Below are positions 18,452 to 27,152 of a stretch of 64,000 bases of DNA, one piece after another; position 1 is the first letter of the stretch; the number at the start of each line of letters is the position of its first letter. The translations under genes and the position numbers were made by a program. The notes below the pieces were generated by a model, which had not been told where the DNA came from, did no database searches, and was given only the letters and a program-made list of their open reading frames with translations. The stretch spans positions 620,001 to 684,000 of the forward strand of contig NZ_FXAK01000009.1 of NCBI RefSeq assembly GCF_900177515.1, given 5' to 3'. Source of the stretch: Azospirillum oryzae. GTDB taxonomy: Bacteria; Pseudomonadota; Alphaproteobacteria; Azospirillales; Azospirillaceae.

Positions 18452-18505
18452 CCAGCCTCCCTCCACGCTCATGGAAGGGAGGCTGAAACATCATCCGAAT
18501 GTCGC

Positions 18506-19525
18506 TTAACGGCCGAGCGCCTTGAGATAGGTGTCGTAAGCCTCCCGAGCCGGAATGCCACGCGACTGCAGCCGGTTGACATACTCGTCCGCCACGTTTC
18601 GAACCTTATTGTCCAGCACAGCCCTCGTCTCCGGTGTGAACTCGTACATTTTGACGCCACCCGCGGCAAATTCGACCTTGAGCTTACCGGTCAGATCGTC
18701 GAGATACTTCGCAACATGCGTCTCGGCTTTCAAACCGCAATCCTTCATTATTTTCTGATTTTTCGGTGACAGCTTTTGCCAGACGTCGGCGTCGATCGCC
18801 AGGATGCCAGCCGCCGATCCGAAGGCCCCGTTGGTGCTGATCGATTTGAGCACTTCCTGGAGCTTGTACGGAGCCACGCTGGGGATAGCCAGCAACGATC
18901 CGTCGACAACGCCCTGCTGCAGGGCCATGTAGGCATCGCTGCCTCCGATCTCGACGGGAACGGCACCGACAGACTTCAGCGTATAAAGCAGTGCACCGCC
19001 GGACGCGCTGACTTTTTTTCCCGCAATCGCGTCGAGGCTGTCCATCGGCTTGCCTCTCGACATGATCTGGTACGGCGGCGTCATGATGACGATCAGGGGG
19101 TAGACCCTGTTGCTTATGAATTCCTTCAAGAATACACCGTCGGCCTCGAGCACTTGACGGTTGATCTTTGCCATTTCTGTGGATGTATCGCCCATGTTCG
19201 GCAGCATGGAGATGCCGCTTAGCGGCATCTTGTTGGAGAGAGCGCTGATGACGAGATAGGAGATTTGAGCCAATCCCTTGTTCACGGCGTCCAGGGATTC
19301 GGTGGCGGATGCGATCTGGCTGGAGGGGAAGTAGCTGAAGTCGATCTCTCCATTCGACTCCGTCTTTACACAGGCCATAAATGGGACGAAACCTTCGGTC
19401 GAGGACCAGTGGTTTGGCGGAGAGATCGAGCTTAACAGGAGCTTCTCCGAAGCAACGGCGTCGGGCGTCCCGGCCAGAAGACCGGTCGCTATTCCAATGG
19501 CGGCGAGCGTAAGTTGTTTTCTCAT
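18506..19525 (-). CDS. TRAP transporter substrate-binding protein (DctP), orphan
   Basis: A 339-residue periplasmic receptor for a tripartite (TRAP) importer. A signal peptide occupies about residues 1-25, ending in AVASEK. The DctP pattern is visible: NHWSSTEGFVPFMACV near 40, IDFSYFPSSQIAS, and GGSDAYMALQQGVVDGS near 195, which includes the region of the ligand-binding helix. I start at the ATG at 19525 with GGAGG upstream. It follows livF by 185 bases on the same strand and has no membrane subunits beside it. The likely partner is the DctQM pair at 27153-29017, which is inference. Ligand unknown, likely an organic acid. Confidence 0.9.
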   Translation of the reverse strand: MRKQLTLAAIGIATGLLAGTPDAVASEKLLLSSISPPNHWSSTEGFVPFMACVKTESNGEIDFSYFPSSQIASATESLDAVNKGLAQISYLVISALSNKMPLSGISMLPNMGDTSTEMAKINRQVLEADGVFLKEFISNRVYPLIVIMTPPYQIMSRGKPMDSLDAIAGKKVSASGGALLYTLKSVGAVPVEIGGSDAYMALQQGVVDGSLLAIPSVAPYKLQEVLKSISTNGAFGSAAGILAIDADVWQKLSPKNQKIMKDCGLKAETHVAKYLDDLTGKLKVEFAAGGVKMYEFTPETRAVLDNKVRNVADEYVNRLQSRGIPAREAYDTYLKALGR

Positions 19526-19710
19526 TGGTATCTTTCCTCCCATGTTCATTATTTTTGATGACCGCCAGGAGAAAGGCAGAAATTCGCCATCGTCGTTGAT
19601 GTCATGACGTCAGTTCTCCTCCTGATGCCGACAACGACGACGAATGGCCGTTTTTCCTTATGCAGGTGTGTTCATCCTCCCGGGTTATTGGCGTGCGGAC
19701 CGCGCTTCGC

Positions 19711-20436
19711 TCAATGTTCGCCCTTGCCGCCGCCAAGATAGATGCTGCTGACCTCCTCGCTTTTCAGCAGGTCGGCGCTGTCGCCCTGCAGCGCGATGGA
19801 GCCTGTCTCGATGACGAAGCCATAGTCGGAGATCTTGAGGGCGAGCTTGGCGTTCTGCTCGACCAGAAGCACCGTCACACCTTCCTTGTTGATCGTCTGT
19901 ACCAGATTTCCCACCTCGATGATTAGCTTCGGCGCCAGCCCTAGCGTCGGTTCGTCGAGCATCAGCACGCGCGGCTTGTTGATCAGCGAACGCGCAATCG
20001 CCACCATCTGCTGCTCACCGCCCGACAGGCTGGAAGCGACCTGGTTCCGGCGCTCGGCGACGCGTGGAAAGATCCCGTAGAGAAAATCCAGCCGCTCCCG
20101 GAACTCCTGCTTGTCCCGCATCCGGTAGGCGCCCATCCGGATGTTCTCGTAAACGGTCAGTTCGGAGAACAGGCGCCGCCCCTCCGGGCACAGGACGACG
20201 CCGCGATCGATCCGCTCGTGCGTCCTGAGCCGCGAGATATCCTCGTGCCCCAGATGAATCGATCCGTCGTTCTGGGCGACAAGACCGGCGATCGTCTTGA
20301 GAAGCGTGGATTTCCCCGCACCGTTGGCGCCGATAATCGCCACCACTCCCTTTTCGGGAATGGTGACCGAAACGTTCCGCAGGGCGTGGATGCCGCCGTA
20401 GTCGACGGAAATGTTCCGCACCTCAAGCAAATTCAT
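19711..20436 (-). CDS. livF: Branched-chain-type ABC transporter ATPase LivF
   Basis: A 241-residue ATPase of the HAAT family. Walker A GANGAGKST lies near residue 38, signature LSGGEQQ near 140, and Walker B RVLMLDEP near 155, followed by the LivF-type 'LGLAPKLI'. The ATG at 20436 has GGGAGA ahead and overlaps the livG end by 14 bases. It pairs with LivG to drive the LivHM channel. The real ligand may not be leucine; HAAT systems also import amides, urea and aromatic acids. Confidence 0.93.
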   Translation of the reverse strand: MNLLEVRNISVDYGGIHALRNVSVTIPEKGVVAIIGANGAGKSTLLKTIAGLVAQNDGSIHLGHEDISRLRTHERIDRGVVLCPEGRRLFSELTVYENIRMGAYRMRDKQEFRERLDFLYGIFPRVAERRNQVASSLSGGEQQMVAIARSLINKPRVLMLDEPTLGLAPKLIIEVGNLVQTINKEGVTVLLVEQNAKLALKISDYGFVIETGSIALQGDSADLLKSEEVSSIYLGGGKGEH

Positions 20437-21181
20437 AATTTTCTCCCAGATAGGCGTCGATCACCTTTTCATCGGCTTTGATGACATCGGGAGTGCCCAG
20501 GCAGATCCGTTTCCCCTGATTGACCACGAGGATGCGGTCGCAGATGTTCATCACCAGGGGCATGTCATGTTCGACGATCAGGATGCTGATGCCGCGCTCG
20601 TCGCGGAGCCGCCGCACCAGCGTGCTCGCCTCCCTCTTCTCGCTCGGGTTCAGTCCGGCGGCCGGCTCGTCCATCAGGATTAGCTTGGGCGAAACCATCA
20701 TTGCCATGCCGATTCCGAGAATTTTCTGGTGGCCATAGGCCAGCCCGCCGGCCACGACGTCCAGCAGGGCGCCAAGACCAACGAAGCGCGCCACGTCCTC
20801 CAGCTCGACCTCTCCGTTCGGTTTGCTCTTGGAGAAGAGGGCGAAGGGATGATTCAGCCGCGCGATGACCTCGGCGCGCCGCAAATTCTCGCGGACCGTC
20901 TCCTGCTTGAACAGGTGGACGGCCTGGAAGGTGCGGGCGATGCCGCGGCGGCCGATCTCGTCGCTCGAATGAGCGGTGATGTCGATCCCGGCGAAGGCGA
21001 CTCGCCCCGCAGTCGGTTTGTAGTGGCCGGCGATGACGTTGAACAGGGTGGTCTTTCCGGCGCCGTTCGGACCGATGATGCCAAAGATCTCCCCCTTTTC
21101 GACCGAAAAACTGATGTCGGAGACCGCCGTCAGCCCGCCGAACCTCTTGGTGAGGCCTTGAACGTCGAGCACCCGAGTCAT
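20423..21181 (-). CDS. livG: Branched-chain-type ABC transporter ATPase LivG
   Basis: A 252-residue ATPase. Walker A GPNGAGKTT lies near residue 38; Walker B is LILMDEPAAGLNP near 165. The signature is unusual: GLAYGHQK instead of LSYGQQR, though the position is right. The frame runs on to 22108 through antisense-type sequence, but the real start is the ATG at 21181, overlapping the livM stop as ATGA. The arrangement H-M-G-F is the standard order. Confidence 0.93.
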   Translation of the reverse strand: MTRVLDVQGLTKRFGGLTAVSDISFSVEKGEIFGIIGPNGAGKTTLFNVIAGHYKPTAGRVAFAGIDITAHSSDEIGRRGIARTFQAVHLFKQETVRENLRRAEVIARLNHPFALFSKSKPNGEVELEDVARFVGLGALLDVVAGGLAYGHQKILGIGMAMMVSPKLILMDEPAAGLNPSEKREASTLVRRLRDERGISILIVEHDMPLVMNICDRILVVNQGKRICLGTPDVIKADEKVIDAYLGENYEFA

Positions 21182-22101
21182 GCTTTTCCTCCGCGACGGC
21201 GGCCAAGGGAAACTAGGCCCTGCTTGATGAAGATGATGGAGGCCATGAGGCAGACGCCGTAGATCAACAGCTGGTATTGCCGGGCTTCGCGGAGCAGCTC
21301 GGGCAAAGGCACGACGACGATGGCGCCGAGCAGCGGCCCGAGGATCGATCCGGTGCCGCCGATCGTGTTGATGACGATCAGATCGACCGATCCCCGGAAG
21401 CCGAACGGATCGGGGGACAGGAAGCCGATGTAGAAGGCGTAGATGCCGCCGCTGATGCCGGCGATGAAGCCGCTCAACGTGTAGGCGGCCACGCGCCACG
21501 CGATCGCGTTGGAGCCGATCGACCGGCTGAGCATCTCGTCCTCGTTCAGCGCCTCGATGATCGCGCCGATGTTCGATTTCTCGATGCCCCGCAGCACCAG
21601 GAAACAGAGGACGGTGAAGACCAGCCCGAGGACGTAGTAGTGATAGGTCTGGGCCAGACGGAAACCGAAGAGCGAGAGCTTCGGAATGCCGTAGAGTCCG
21701 CTCATACCGCCGGTCAGGGACGTCCATTCCTGGAAGATCAGGAAGATGACCTCGCCGAAGGCGTAGGTCAGCAGGACGAAATAGACCCCTTTGATCCGCA
21801 GGAACACCGGACCGGTGGCCAGGGCCATCAGGCCGCCGATCAGCCCGCCGCAGAGCAGGGCCGCCGGTGTCGGCAGGCCGAGCTGCATGGACAGCAGGGC
21901 CGCGGCGTAGGCGCCGATCCCCATGAAGGCCGGCTGGGCGATGGACAGCTGGCCCAGCTTCAGCATCAACCCCATGCTGAAGGCCATCGGCGTCATGATG
22001 GTGATCATGGTCGCGATGTGGAAGACGTAGCGATTGCCCAGAAACCAGGGGACAAGCGCCAGGACCGCAAGGGCGGCATAGAGGGTGGTGATCCGTTTCA
22101 T
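21178..22101 (-). CDS. livM: Branched-chain-type ABC transporter permease LivM
   Basis: A 307-residue inner-membrane permease with about eight to ten hydrophobic helices. The family segment GLMLKLGQLSIAQPAFMGIGAYAAALL near residue 45 is typical in two parts (QLSIAQPAFMGIGAYAA). The loop IEALNEDEMLSRSIG near 180 is the site that contacts the ATPase. It overlaps livH by four bases and livG by four bases. Confidence 0.92.
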   Translation of the reverse strand: MKRITTLYAALAVLALVPWFLGNRYVFHIATMITIMTPMAFSMGLMLKLGQLSIAQPAFMGIGAYAAALLSMQLGLPTPAALLCGGLIGGLMALATGPVFLRIKGVYFVLLTYAFGEVIFLIFQEWTSLTGGMSGLYGIPKLSLFGFRLAQTYHYYVLGLVFTVLCFLVLRGIEKSNIGAIIEALNEDEMLSRSIGSNAIAWRVAAYTLSGFIAGISGGIYAFYIGFLSPDPFGFRGSVDLIVINTIGGTGSILGPLLGAIVVVPLPELLREARQYQLLIYGVCLMASIIFIKQGLVSLGRRRGGKA

Positions 22102-22952
22102 CGTGCAATGCGCCCCATCAAACCCGCCGGCCGAACGACGACGATCAGCAGAACCATCAGAAAGGACGCGATCAGCGCGATCCCGGAACTAAACTGCGTC
22201 GACAGCACCGATTCACTCAAACCCAGCAGCAGGCCGCCCAGCATGGCGCCGGGAACGCTGCCCAGCCCGCCCAGGATGACCACGACGAACGCCTTCAGCA
22301 TCGGCAGTTCGCCCATGTAGGGCCCCACCGTATAGATCGGCGCCATCAACCCGCCGGCGAGCCCCGCCAGCAGGCAGGACATGCCGAAGGCCGCCGAATA
22401 GACCAGACCGGCTTCGACCCCCATCAAGCTGGAGGTTTCCGGATCCTGGGCGACCGCCCGCATCGCGAGGCCGAGACGCGAAAGTTTCAGAAAGGCGTAG
22501 AAGCCGGCGAGGACCACGAGCGCCCCCAGGGCGACCACCGTCCGGTCCCAGGGGACCACCGCGCGGCCGAGCGTCCACACTCCGGAGAAGGGGCGGTTCA
22601 CCGACTGTTCGGCCGGCCCGAAGACGATGAGGACCGTGGATTGCAGGATGATCGCGACCGCGAGCGACATGATCATGCTCGGCATCTCTTCGCTGACCAG
22701 CCGGCGGAACAGGGCGCGTTCGATCACGACGCCGAGAAGCCCGGCCGCAAGCCCGCCGCACAGCACCGCGAGGAAGAATGGCCAGCCGAACGAACCGGCC
22801 AGGATGAAGACGACGACCGCGCCGATCATATAGAATTCGCCATGCGCAAAATTGACGATGCGCATGATGCCGAAGATCATTGTGAAACCCAATGCCATGA
22901 TCACGTAGATCAGGCCGGCCAACAGACCGTTGACGATCATCTGCTCGATCAT
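22098..22952 (-). CDS. livH: Branched-chain-type ABC transporter permease LivH
   Basis: A 284-residue inner-membrane permease. It shows the LivH start pattern GLLAGLIYVIMALGFTMIFG (residues 9-28) and RIVNFAHGEFYMIGA just after. The ATPase-contact loop is MRAVAQDPETSSLMGV near 165. It is the first membrane gene after the binding protein LivK, from which it is separated by a hairpin at 23000-23021. Confidence 0.92.
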   Translation of the reverse strand: MIEQMIVNGLLAGLIYVIMALGFTMIFGIMRIVNFAHGEFYMIGAVVVFILAGSFGWPFFLAVLCGGLAAGLLGVVIERALFRRLVSEEMPSMIMSLAVAIILQSTVLIVFGPAEQSVNRPFSGVWTLGRAVVPWDRTVVALGALVVLAGFYAFLKLSRLGLAMRAVAQDPETSSLMGVEAGLVYSAAFGMSCLLAGLAGGLMAPIYTVGPYMGELPMLKAFVVVILGGLGSVPGAMLGGLLLGLSESVLSTQFSSGIALIASFLMVLLIVVVRPAGLMGRIAR

Positions 22953-22999
22953 TGAGAACGCTTCCCTGGTATTACAGCAGAGGTGCTACAGAAGGCAGG

Positions 23000-23021
23000 G
23001 GCGGCGCCGGACGGCGCCGCC
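23000..23021 (-). promoter_or_regulatory. Intercistronic hairpin between livK and livH
   Basis: Ten-base GC-only arms (GGCGGCGCCG and CGGCGCCGCC) pair around a 2-base loop just after the livK stop. Such hairpins often stabilise the receptor mRNA or partly stop transcription, giving more receptor than permease. Confidence 0.55.
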
Positions 23022-23033
23022 ACGCCGACGGCC

Positions 23034-24185
23034 TTATTGCTTGACCTCGACCATCCCGATCACATCGGCTCGACCGTTCTTCATCTGGGTCACAAAGATC
23101 GGGCAGAGGATCTGCTGGTCCCGGTAGTACAGCGTGCCGCCTTGAACGGAGTCCATGGGCAGCACCCGCTCGAAGGTCGCGGACACCTTCGCCGTATCCT
23201 CCACTGTCCCGGCGTTCTTGATCGCGAACAGAAGCAGGGTGATCGCGTCGTAATAGGGAGCGATCATATGATTGGGGTCCTGACCGACGGCTTTCTTGTA
23301 TTCCGCCGCGATGCGCTGGAAGCCCGCCGTGGTGGGGTCGGCATAATCCATGGCAATCATGCCCTCGACCGCCTCCCTACTGCCGGCCGCCTCCAGCATT
23401 TCCTTCGGCCCCGGCCCCCCGGTCTTGATAAACAGCCCCTTGTAGCCGAGATCGCGCGCCTGCCGGATGATCAGGCCGGTGGTCGGCGGAGGCGTGCTGC
23501 CCAGATCGATGACTTCGGGATTCTGGCCGATAATCTTGGTCAGAAACGGCTGGAAGTCCTTCTGGGCGCGGTCGAAGAGCTCGTTGCCGAGCACCTGGAA
23601 GCCACTCGCCTTGAATGCCTCCTCATCGACTTTCGACGTCTCCCACCCGGTTTCATCATTCGGGTTAGCGAGGATGACGCGACGCTCCTTCCGGTTTTCC
23701 GCCAGCCACGCGATCAGGGGCTTGGCATAGTTGAGCGGAATGCTCGAAAGCCGTTTCAGGTATTTCGTGTCGGCGTCGATCGCCTTGGAGGTGAAAGCCG
23801 CGGTCAGGGCCAATATCTTGTCGGCTTCGATGTTTTTCTTCACGGCCAGCGTGCTGGCCGACGTCAACAGCACGACATATTTGACGTCGTCCTGGTTGAC
23901 GAGGCGGTTATAGGCACCGACAGCCTCGGCCGCCTTGTACTGGTCGTCGTAGGTCACGATCTCGACGCGGTACTTCTTGCCGGCGACATCCAGACCGCCG
24001 CCCGCGTTAGCCTCTGACGCCGCGATGGTCGCGGCCTGCTGCATCGCCGTGCCCCAGGGCGCCCCGCCGCCGGTCATCGGAGCGATAAGGCCGATCTTCA
24101 GCGTTTCCGCCTTGGCCTGCGGCATCATCATGGTCGACGCGCAGACGCCAACCGCGAAGGCAGTCGCGAGCTTCCTGAAATCCAT
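23034..24185 (-). CDS. livK: Branched-chain-type ABC transporter substrate-binding protein
   Basis: A 383-residue periplasmic receptor of the HAAT (type I) fold. A signal peptide ends near AKAETLKIG; the family motif 'GLIAPMTGGGAPWG' follows, then VTYDDQYKAAEAVGAYNRLV near 85. The ATG at 24185 has GGGGAGGA just ahead, and the longer frame to 24287 is unconserved. It heads the livKHMGF unit. It is strikingly like the receptor at 58216 and more distantly like that at 38620, so this window holds three receptors for one channel. Ligand unknown. Confidence 0.93.
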   Translation of the reverse strand: MDFRKLATAFAVGVCASTMMMPQAKAETLKIGLIAPMTGGGAPWGTAMQQAATIAASEANAGGGLDVAGKKYRVEIVTYDDQYKAAEAVGAYNRLVNQDDVKYVVLLTSASTLAVKKNIEADKILALTAAFTSKAIDADTKYLKRLSSIPLNYAKPLIAWLAENRKERRVILANPNDETGWETSKVDEEAFKASGFQVLGNELFDRAQKDFQPFLTKIIGQNPEVIDLGSTPPPTTGLIIRQARDLGYKGLFIKTGGPGPKEMLEAAGSREAVEGMIAMDYADPTTAGFQRIAAEYKKAVGQDPNHMIAPYYDAITLLLFAIKNAGTVEDTAKVSATFERVLPMDSVQGGTLYYRDQQILCPIFVTQMKNGRADVIGMVEVKQ

Positions 24186-24809
24186 TCTGTTCCTCCCCTT
24201 GCCGGCACGACCCAAGCCACCGGACGCCAACGCGATGGCCTGCCGCTTGCGCGCCAGTCTGAAATCATGCGTCGCGGAATCGATCACGGTCCCGGGATGA
24301 GCGACGACCTATGCGGCACGCGGCCCAATCCCTACGGCGGCAATCCTTCCGCCATCGGAAAAGCCGCCCGCAACGACCGCGGTCTGCGGCTGCCACAAGA
24401 TACCCATGATCGTCCTCCCCTACTCTTTTCTCCCGACGCCGCTTCACGACTGAGTGTCCAGCCGGTGCGTGCGGGGTTCTGGACCCTTTGTGTCCGATGT
24501 TGCCGACCCTAACAGTCCGTCGTCAACATAAATTGTCAGACCATTAAAAGGGAGGCGACACGGCTCCATAAAACATTGATTTCTCTGGCGTCTATACAAT
24601 CGAAAAGGGAGGCAGAAACGCAGGACACCCGACTTTCGCGATATTTTTCTGTTAAAATTAAACGAGCGTTGAACGGATGGTTCAATATCATCCGATGCCG
24701 CGCGGGATTTCCAGGGGCGGAGCGCGGGTTCCTTGGGTGGAGGAGCGTCGCCCCACCCTTGGGCCCCGGCCCCGAACGACGTCGCTGCATACCTGACGCT
24801 GATTCCATC
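24186..24809. other. 624-base gene-free region upstream of livK
   Basis: No gene recognised. An operator-like site lies at 24534, 349 bases upstream of livK, in an A/T-rich patch. The rest looks like ordinary spacer. Confidence 0.55.
24534..24542. promoter_or_regulatory. FadR/GntR-type operator candidate (livK upstream)
   Basis: AATTGTCAGACCATT: right half GACCA perfect, left half TTGTC with one mismatch. Distance to livK (349 bases) is larger than for other sites. Confidence 0.4.
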
Positions 24810-25214
24810 CTAATGATGGGCGGCGTCCTCCCGCATCTTCAGCATGGCCCGCACTCCGTTGGAGAGCGCGATGCCGCCGGCCGGGATCAGCAGCGCATGG
24901 AAACCCTGGATCGCTTCGCGTTCGGTCAGACCCGCCTTGTAGGCCCGTTCGAGATGATGGATTGTCACCTCAATCGGCACCGGCGCCATCGCGCAGGCGC
25001 AGGCGCAGATCAGCTCGCGGTACTTCACATCGAGCGACCCTTCCGTGGGCGCGGGCTCGAATCCCAGGGTGCGGCAATAGGCCTCGTCGAACACGTCCAG
25101 AAAGCCGGGATCGAGTTCCGCCATCAGCTCGTGCAGCGGCCAAACATGGCCGCGCCGCTCGCGGATGCGCTGGAGGATGGCTTCGCCGCTGGGCGGCGAC
25201 GTTGTGTCGTCCAT
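24810..25214 (-). CDS. Carboxymuconolactone decarboxylase-family protein
   Basis: A 134-residue all-helical protein of the CMD/AhpD-like family. The core is 'VKYRELICACACAMAPV' near residue 65 and 'EVTIHHLERAYKAGLTEREAIQGF' behind it, in the order seen in CMD proteins. The redox CxxC-x-x-H motif of AhpD is not seen in its standard spacing, so a peroxidase role is doubtful. Its ATG begins two bases before the stop region ends of the amidohydrolase upstream, so both are one unit. This may act on a lactone or keto-acid made by the amidohydrolase; that is a guess from context. Confidence 0.85.
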   Translation of the reverse strand: MDDTTSPPSGEAILQRIRERRGHVWPLHELMAELDPGFLDVFDEAYCRTLGFEPAPTEGSLDVKYRELICACACAMAPVPIEVTIHHLERAYKAGLTEREAIQGFHALLIPAGGIALSNGVRAMLKMREDAAHH

Positions 25215-25215
25215 G

Positions 25216-26232
25216 TCAATGTCCTTCCGCGTCTTGTTCTAGATTGTAGACCCGGCGGGCGTTTCCGGCGAAAATGGCCGTGAGCTCGTCGGTCGACAGG
25301 TCACCCAGCATCTTCTTGTAGGCGTTCAGCAGCATACTGTAGGGCGCGGCGGCCCGATCGACCGGGTAGTTGCTTCCGAAGATCGACCGTTCTGGCCCGA
25401 ACACCTCGGCGCAGGTCCTGACATAGGGACTCCACAGCCGGACCAGCTCGTCCGAGGACGCGGCCTGCCCGTTGTCCTGGAAGCCGAACCCCAACCGCGA
25501 GATCGCCAGACCGCTCAGCTTAATGTGGACGTTCGGCATCTCGGCGATTGCCCTGATCCCGGCGGACCAGATCTTGAAGACCTCATCGCGGCGGCCGGCG
25601 TAGGGGCCGACGCCCAGTGGGCCGCCGACATGATCGACCACGATCTTGAGTTCGGGCAGACGGGCGGCGAATCGTGCGATATCGTCGAGCTGCGTGTGGA
25701 ACCCCCAGAGGTCGAGCACCAGCCCCATCTCCGCCAGACAGCGTGCGCCCTTCTGGAACTCCTCTTTTTGAAGGAGATTTTCCGAGGGATAGCCGACCTC
25801 GCCATAACCAGCGACCGGGTCGGCATCCCAGGCGACACGATAGCGGACGCCGCGGAAACGCCCCTTGGCAGCTTCGGCGTGGGCTTCAAGAACGGGCTTC
25901 ACCCCATCTCCGAGCATCAGGTCGGCACAGCCGAGTATGCCCGCCGCCAGCGCATGGTTCGAGCCTTCCGCCAACTTCACCTGGTCGAGCACATAATGCG
26001 TCTCGCCGACCGGACGGAACGCCTCACGTGGATCGTCCGAAAAGCACATCCCGCATTCCGCGTAGATGCTCGCCTGCACATTGTGTCCGGCCGCGACATC
26101 GGCAAGGAAGTCCTGTGCGAAATAATTGTCGCGCGTCCACAGATGGATGTGGGAGTCGACGATGGGCAGTTCGGGAAGAAGGACAGGCTCGGCCGCGTTC
26201 CCGCTATGCACCCGTTCGGCGCTGGACGTCAA
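25216..26232 (-). CDS. Amidohydrolase-family protein (LigI/COG3618-like)
   Basis: A 338-residue TIM-barrel hydrolase resembling 2-pyrone-4,6-dicarboxylate lactonase. Visible metal- or substrate-site blocks: VDSHIHLW near residue 25, VVDHVGGPLGVG near 200, and FGSNYPVDRA near 295 with the conserved aspartate. The start is a TTG at 26232, with GGAGAGAAAA directly ahead, overlapping the stop of the receiver-like gene (TTGA). A close paralogue lies at 55444. Probably opens a lactone or hydrolyses an ester-like compound in the periphery of the pathway. Confidence 0.88.
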   Translation of the reverse strand: MTSSAERVHSGNAAEPVLLPELPIVDSHIHLWTRDNYFAQDFLADVAAGHNVQASIYAECGMCFSDDPREAFRPVGETHYVLDQVKLAEGSNHALAAGILGCADLMLGDGVKPVLEAHAEAAKGRFRGVRYRVAWDADPVAGYGEVGYPSENLLQKEEFQKGARCLAEMGLVLDLWGFHTQLDDIARFAARLPELKIVVDHVGGPLGVGPYAGRRDEVFKIWSAGIRAIAEMPNVHIKLSGLAISRLGFGFQDNGQAASSDELVRLWSPYVRTCAEVFGPERSIFGSNYPVDRAAAPYSMLLNAYKKMLGDLSTDELTAIFAGNARRVYNLEQDAEGH

Positions 26233-26699
26233 TTTTCTCTCCTCTGGAAGAGGTCCGATGGTTTCGCACTAGAGTTATATGGTCGGTCCATTTTGTCCAC
26301 ACTTAATACCAAGTCCCACTGAAAGGAACCTGTGTCGAGTGGGATCAGGCAGCGTGGCCGGACCACCGCTCTTTGTAGATCATGTACAGTAAAGGGCATT
26401 TCCAGCCACGTTATGTCGCTGGAATTGCCGCTTCCTGGTGACAGAAATCGCGCCGCGATGCCGATCATTTTTATTGGATAACGGCGCGCCAAAACACAAA
26501 GATTTTCATATCCACCCGCCAAGTCAACGTTAACCAGGAGCATGTCTGGCAAAGATTTGTGCAGAGCAACGCGCAATTCCGCTGGAGAGTGCACAGTGTG
26601 ACAGGCACCACCCCATAGTTCGATGATGGCGCGCAGCCCCGAGGCAACTGTGGCCGATGGCTCGGCAATTAGCACAGTTGCGCCAACGAGTATCGTCAT
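26229..26699 (-). CDS. Degenerate receiver-domain (pseudo-receiver) protein
   Basis: A 156-residue protein whose first 120 residues follow the response-regulator receiver pattern: VLIAEPSATVASGLRAIIE, then PDMLLVNVDLAGG, then KMIGIAAR and TWLEMPFTVHDL. The residues needed for phosphorylation are mostly missing: the phospho-accepting Asp is Asn57, the acidic pair is E13-P14, the Thr/Ser switch is Ala, and the Lys before Pro-Phe is Met. No output domain follows. I chose the ATG at 26699 with GGAGGGAG ahead. It is coupled to the amidohydrolase start and its last codons contain an operator-like site (26281). Possibly a partner-binding or ANTAR/AmiR-like N-terminal remnant; function unknown. Confidence 0.65.
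   Translation of the reverse strand: MTILVGATVLIAEPSATVASGLRAIIELWGGACHTVHSPAELRVALHKSLPDMLLVNVDLAGGYENLCVLARRYPIKMIGIAARFLSPGSGNSSDITWLEMPFTVHDLQRAVVRPRCLIPLDTGSFQWDLVLSVDKMDRPYNSSAKPSDLFQRREN
26281..26289. promoter_or_regulatory. FadR/GntR-type operator candidate (amidohydrolase)
   Basis: ATATGGTCGGTCCATTTT: left half perfect, one mismatch on the right. It lies 49 bases upstream of the amidohydrolase start and inside the end of the receiver-like gene. Confidence 0.5.
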
Positions 26700-27152
26700 G
26701 GCTCCCTCCAAAGCGCTCATTCATCGCTATTTTCCAGATATTATTGTGCCGGTCGTCATATCGGGGCATAACAATCTTGCAGGTGCATCAATATGAGTGC
26801 ATCCAGCTCGCGCATTACCTGAAGTGGACGCAAGAAAATCCATGCGGCGTTTTTTGCAGTTTTCCATTCTCTACCCTGATAGGCGCGGATGTCGCGCTAT
26901 TTTATACCGAACAGACTGCCAATTTGATTACCGTTCATTTCAGCCTCTGACTTTCCAGCCACCCTTCGGTCAATGCATCAGAGTCCAGGCCTCCTAGGTA
27001 CCCCCCATGAGAACTGGTATAAGAGCGCGCGAACAAGCCGGCACCCGGCCTTTGGGACAGGACGGCATCCTTTCGGACTGTATGCAACGGCACGGCTCCG
27101 GAGCGATCAGCCCGGAACCGTGCGGCCTGCCTTCCCTGATGAATCCGCAGGG
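26700..27152. other. 453-base gene-free, relatively A/T-rich region
   Basis: No convincing gene; a 97-codon rightward frame at 26657-26950 has no family features. A hairpin at 27090-27123 (GCACGGCTCCGG with CCGGAACCGTGC) lies 30 bases after the dctM stop and may end the TRAP operon, though no T-run follows. Confidence 0.5.

Noticed and set aside
20423..22108. Long leftward extension of livG to 22108
   Set aside because: The extra residues overlap livM in another frame and are unlike any ABC ATPase; the ATG at 21181 gives the normal length.
26657..26950. 97-codon rightward frame
   Set aside because: No ribosome site and no features; it overlaps the start of the receiver-like gene on the opposite strand.
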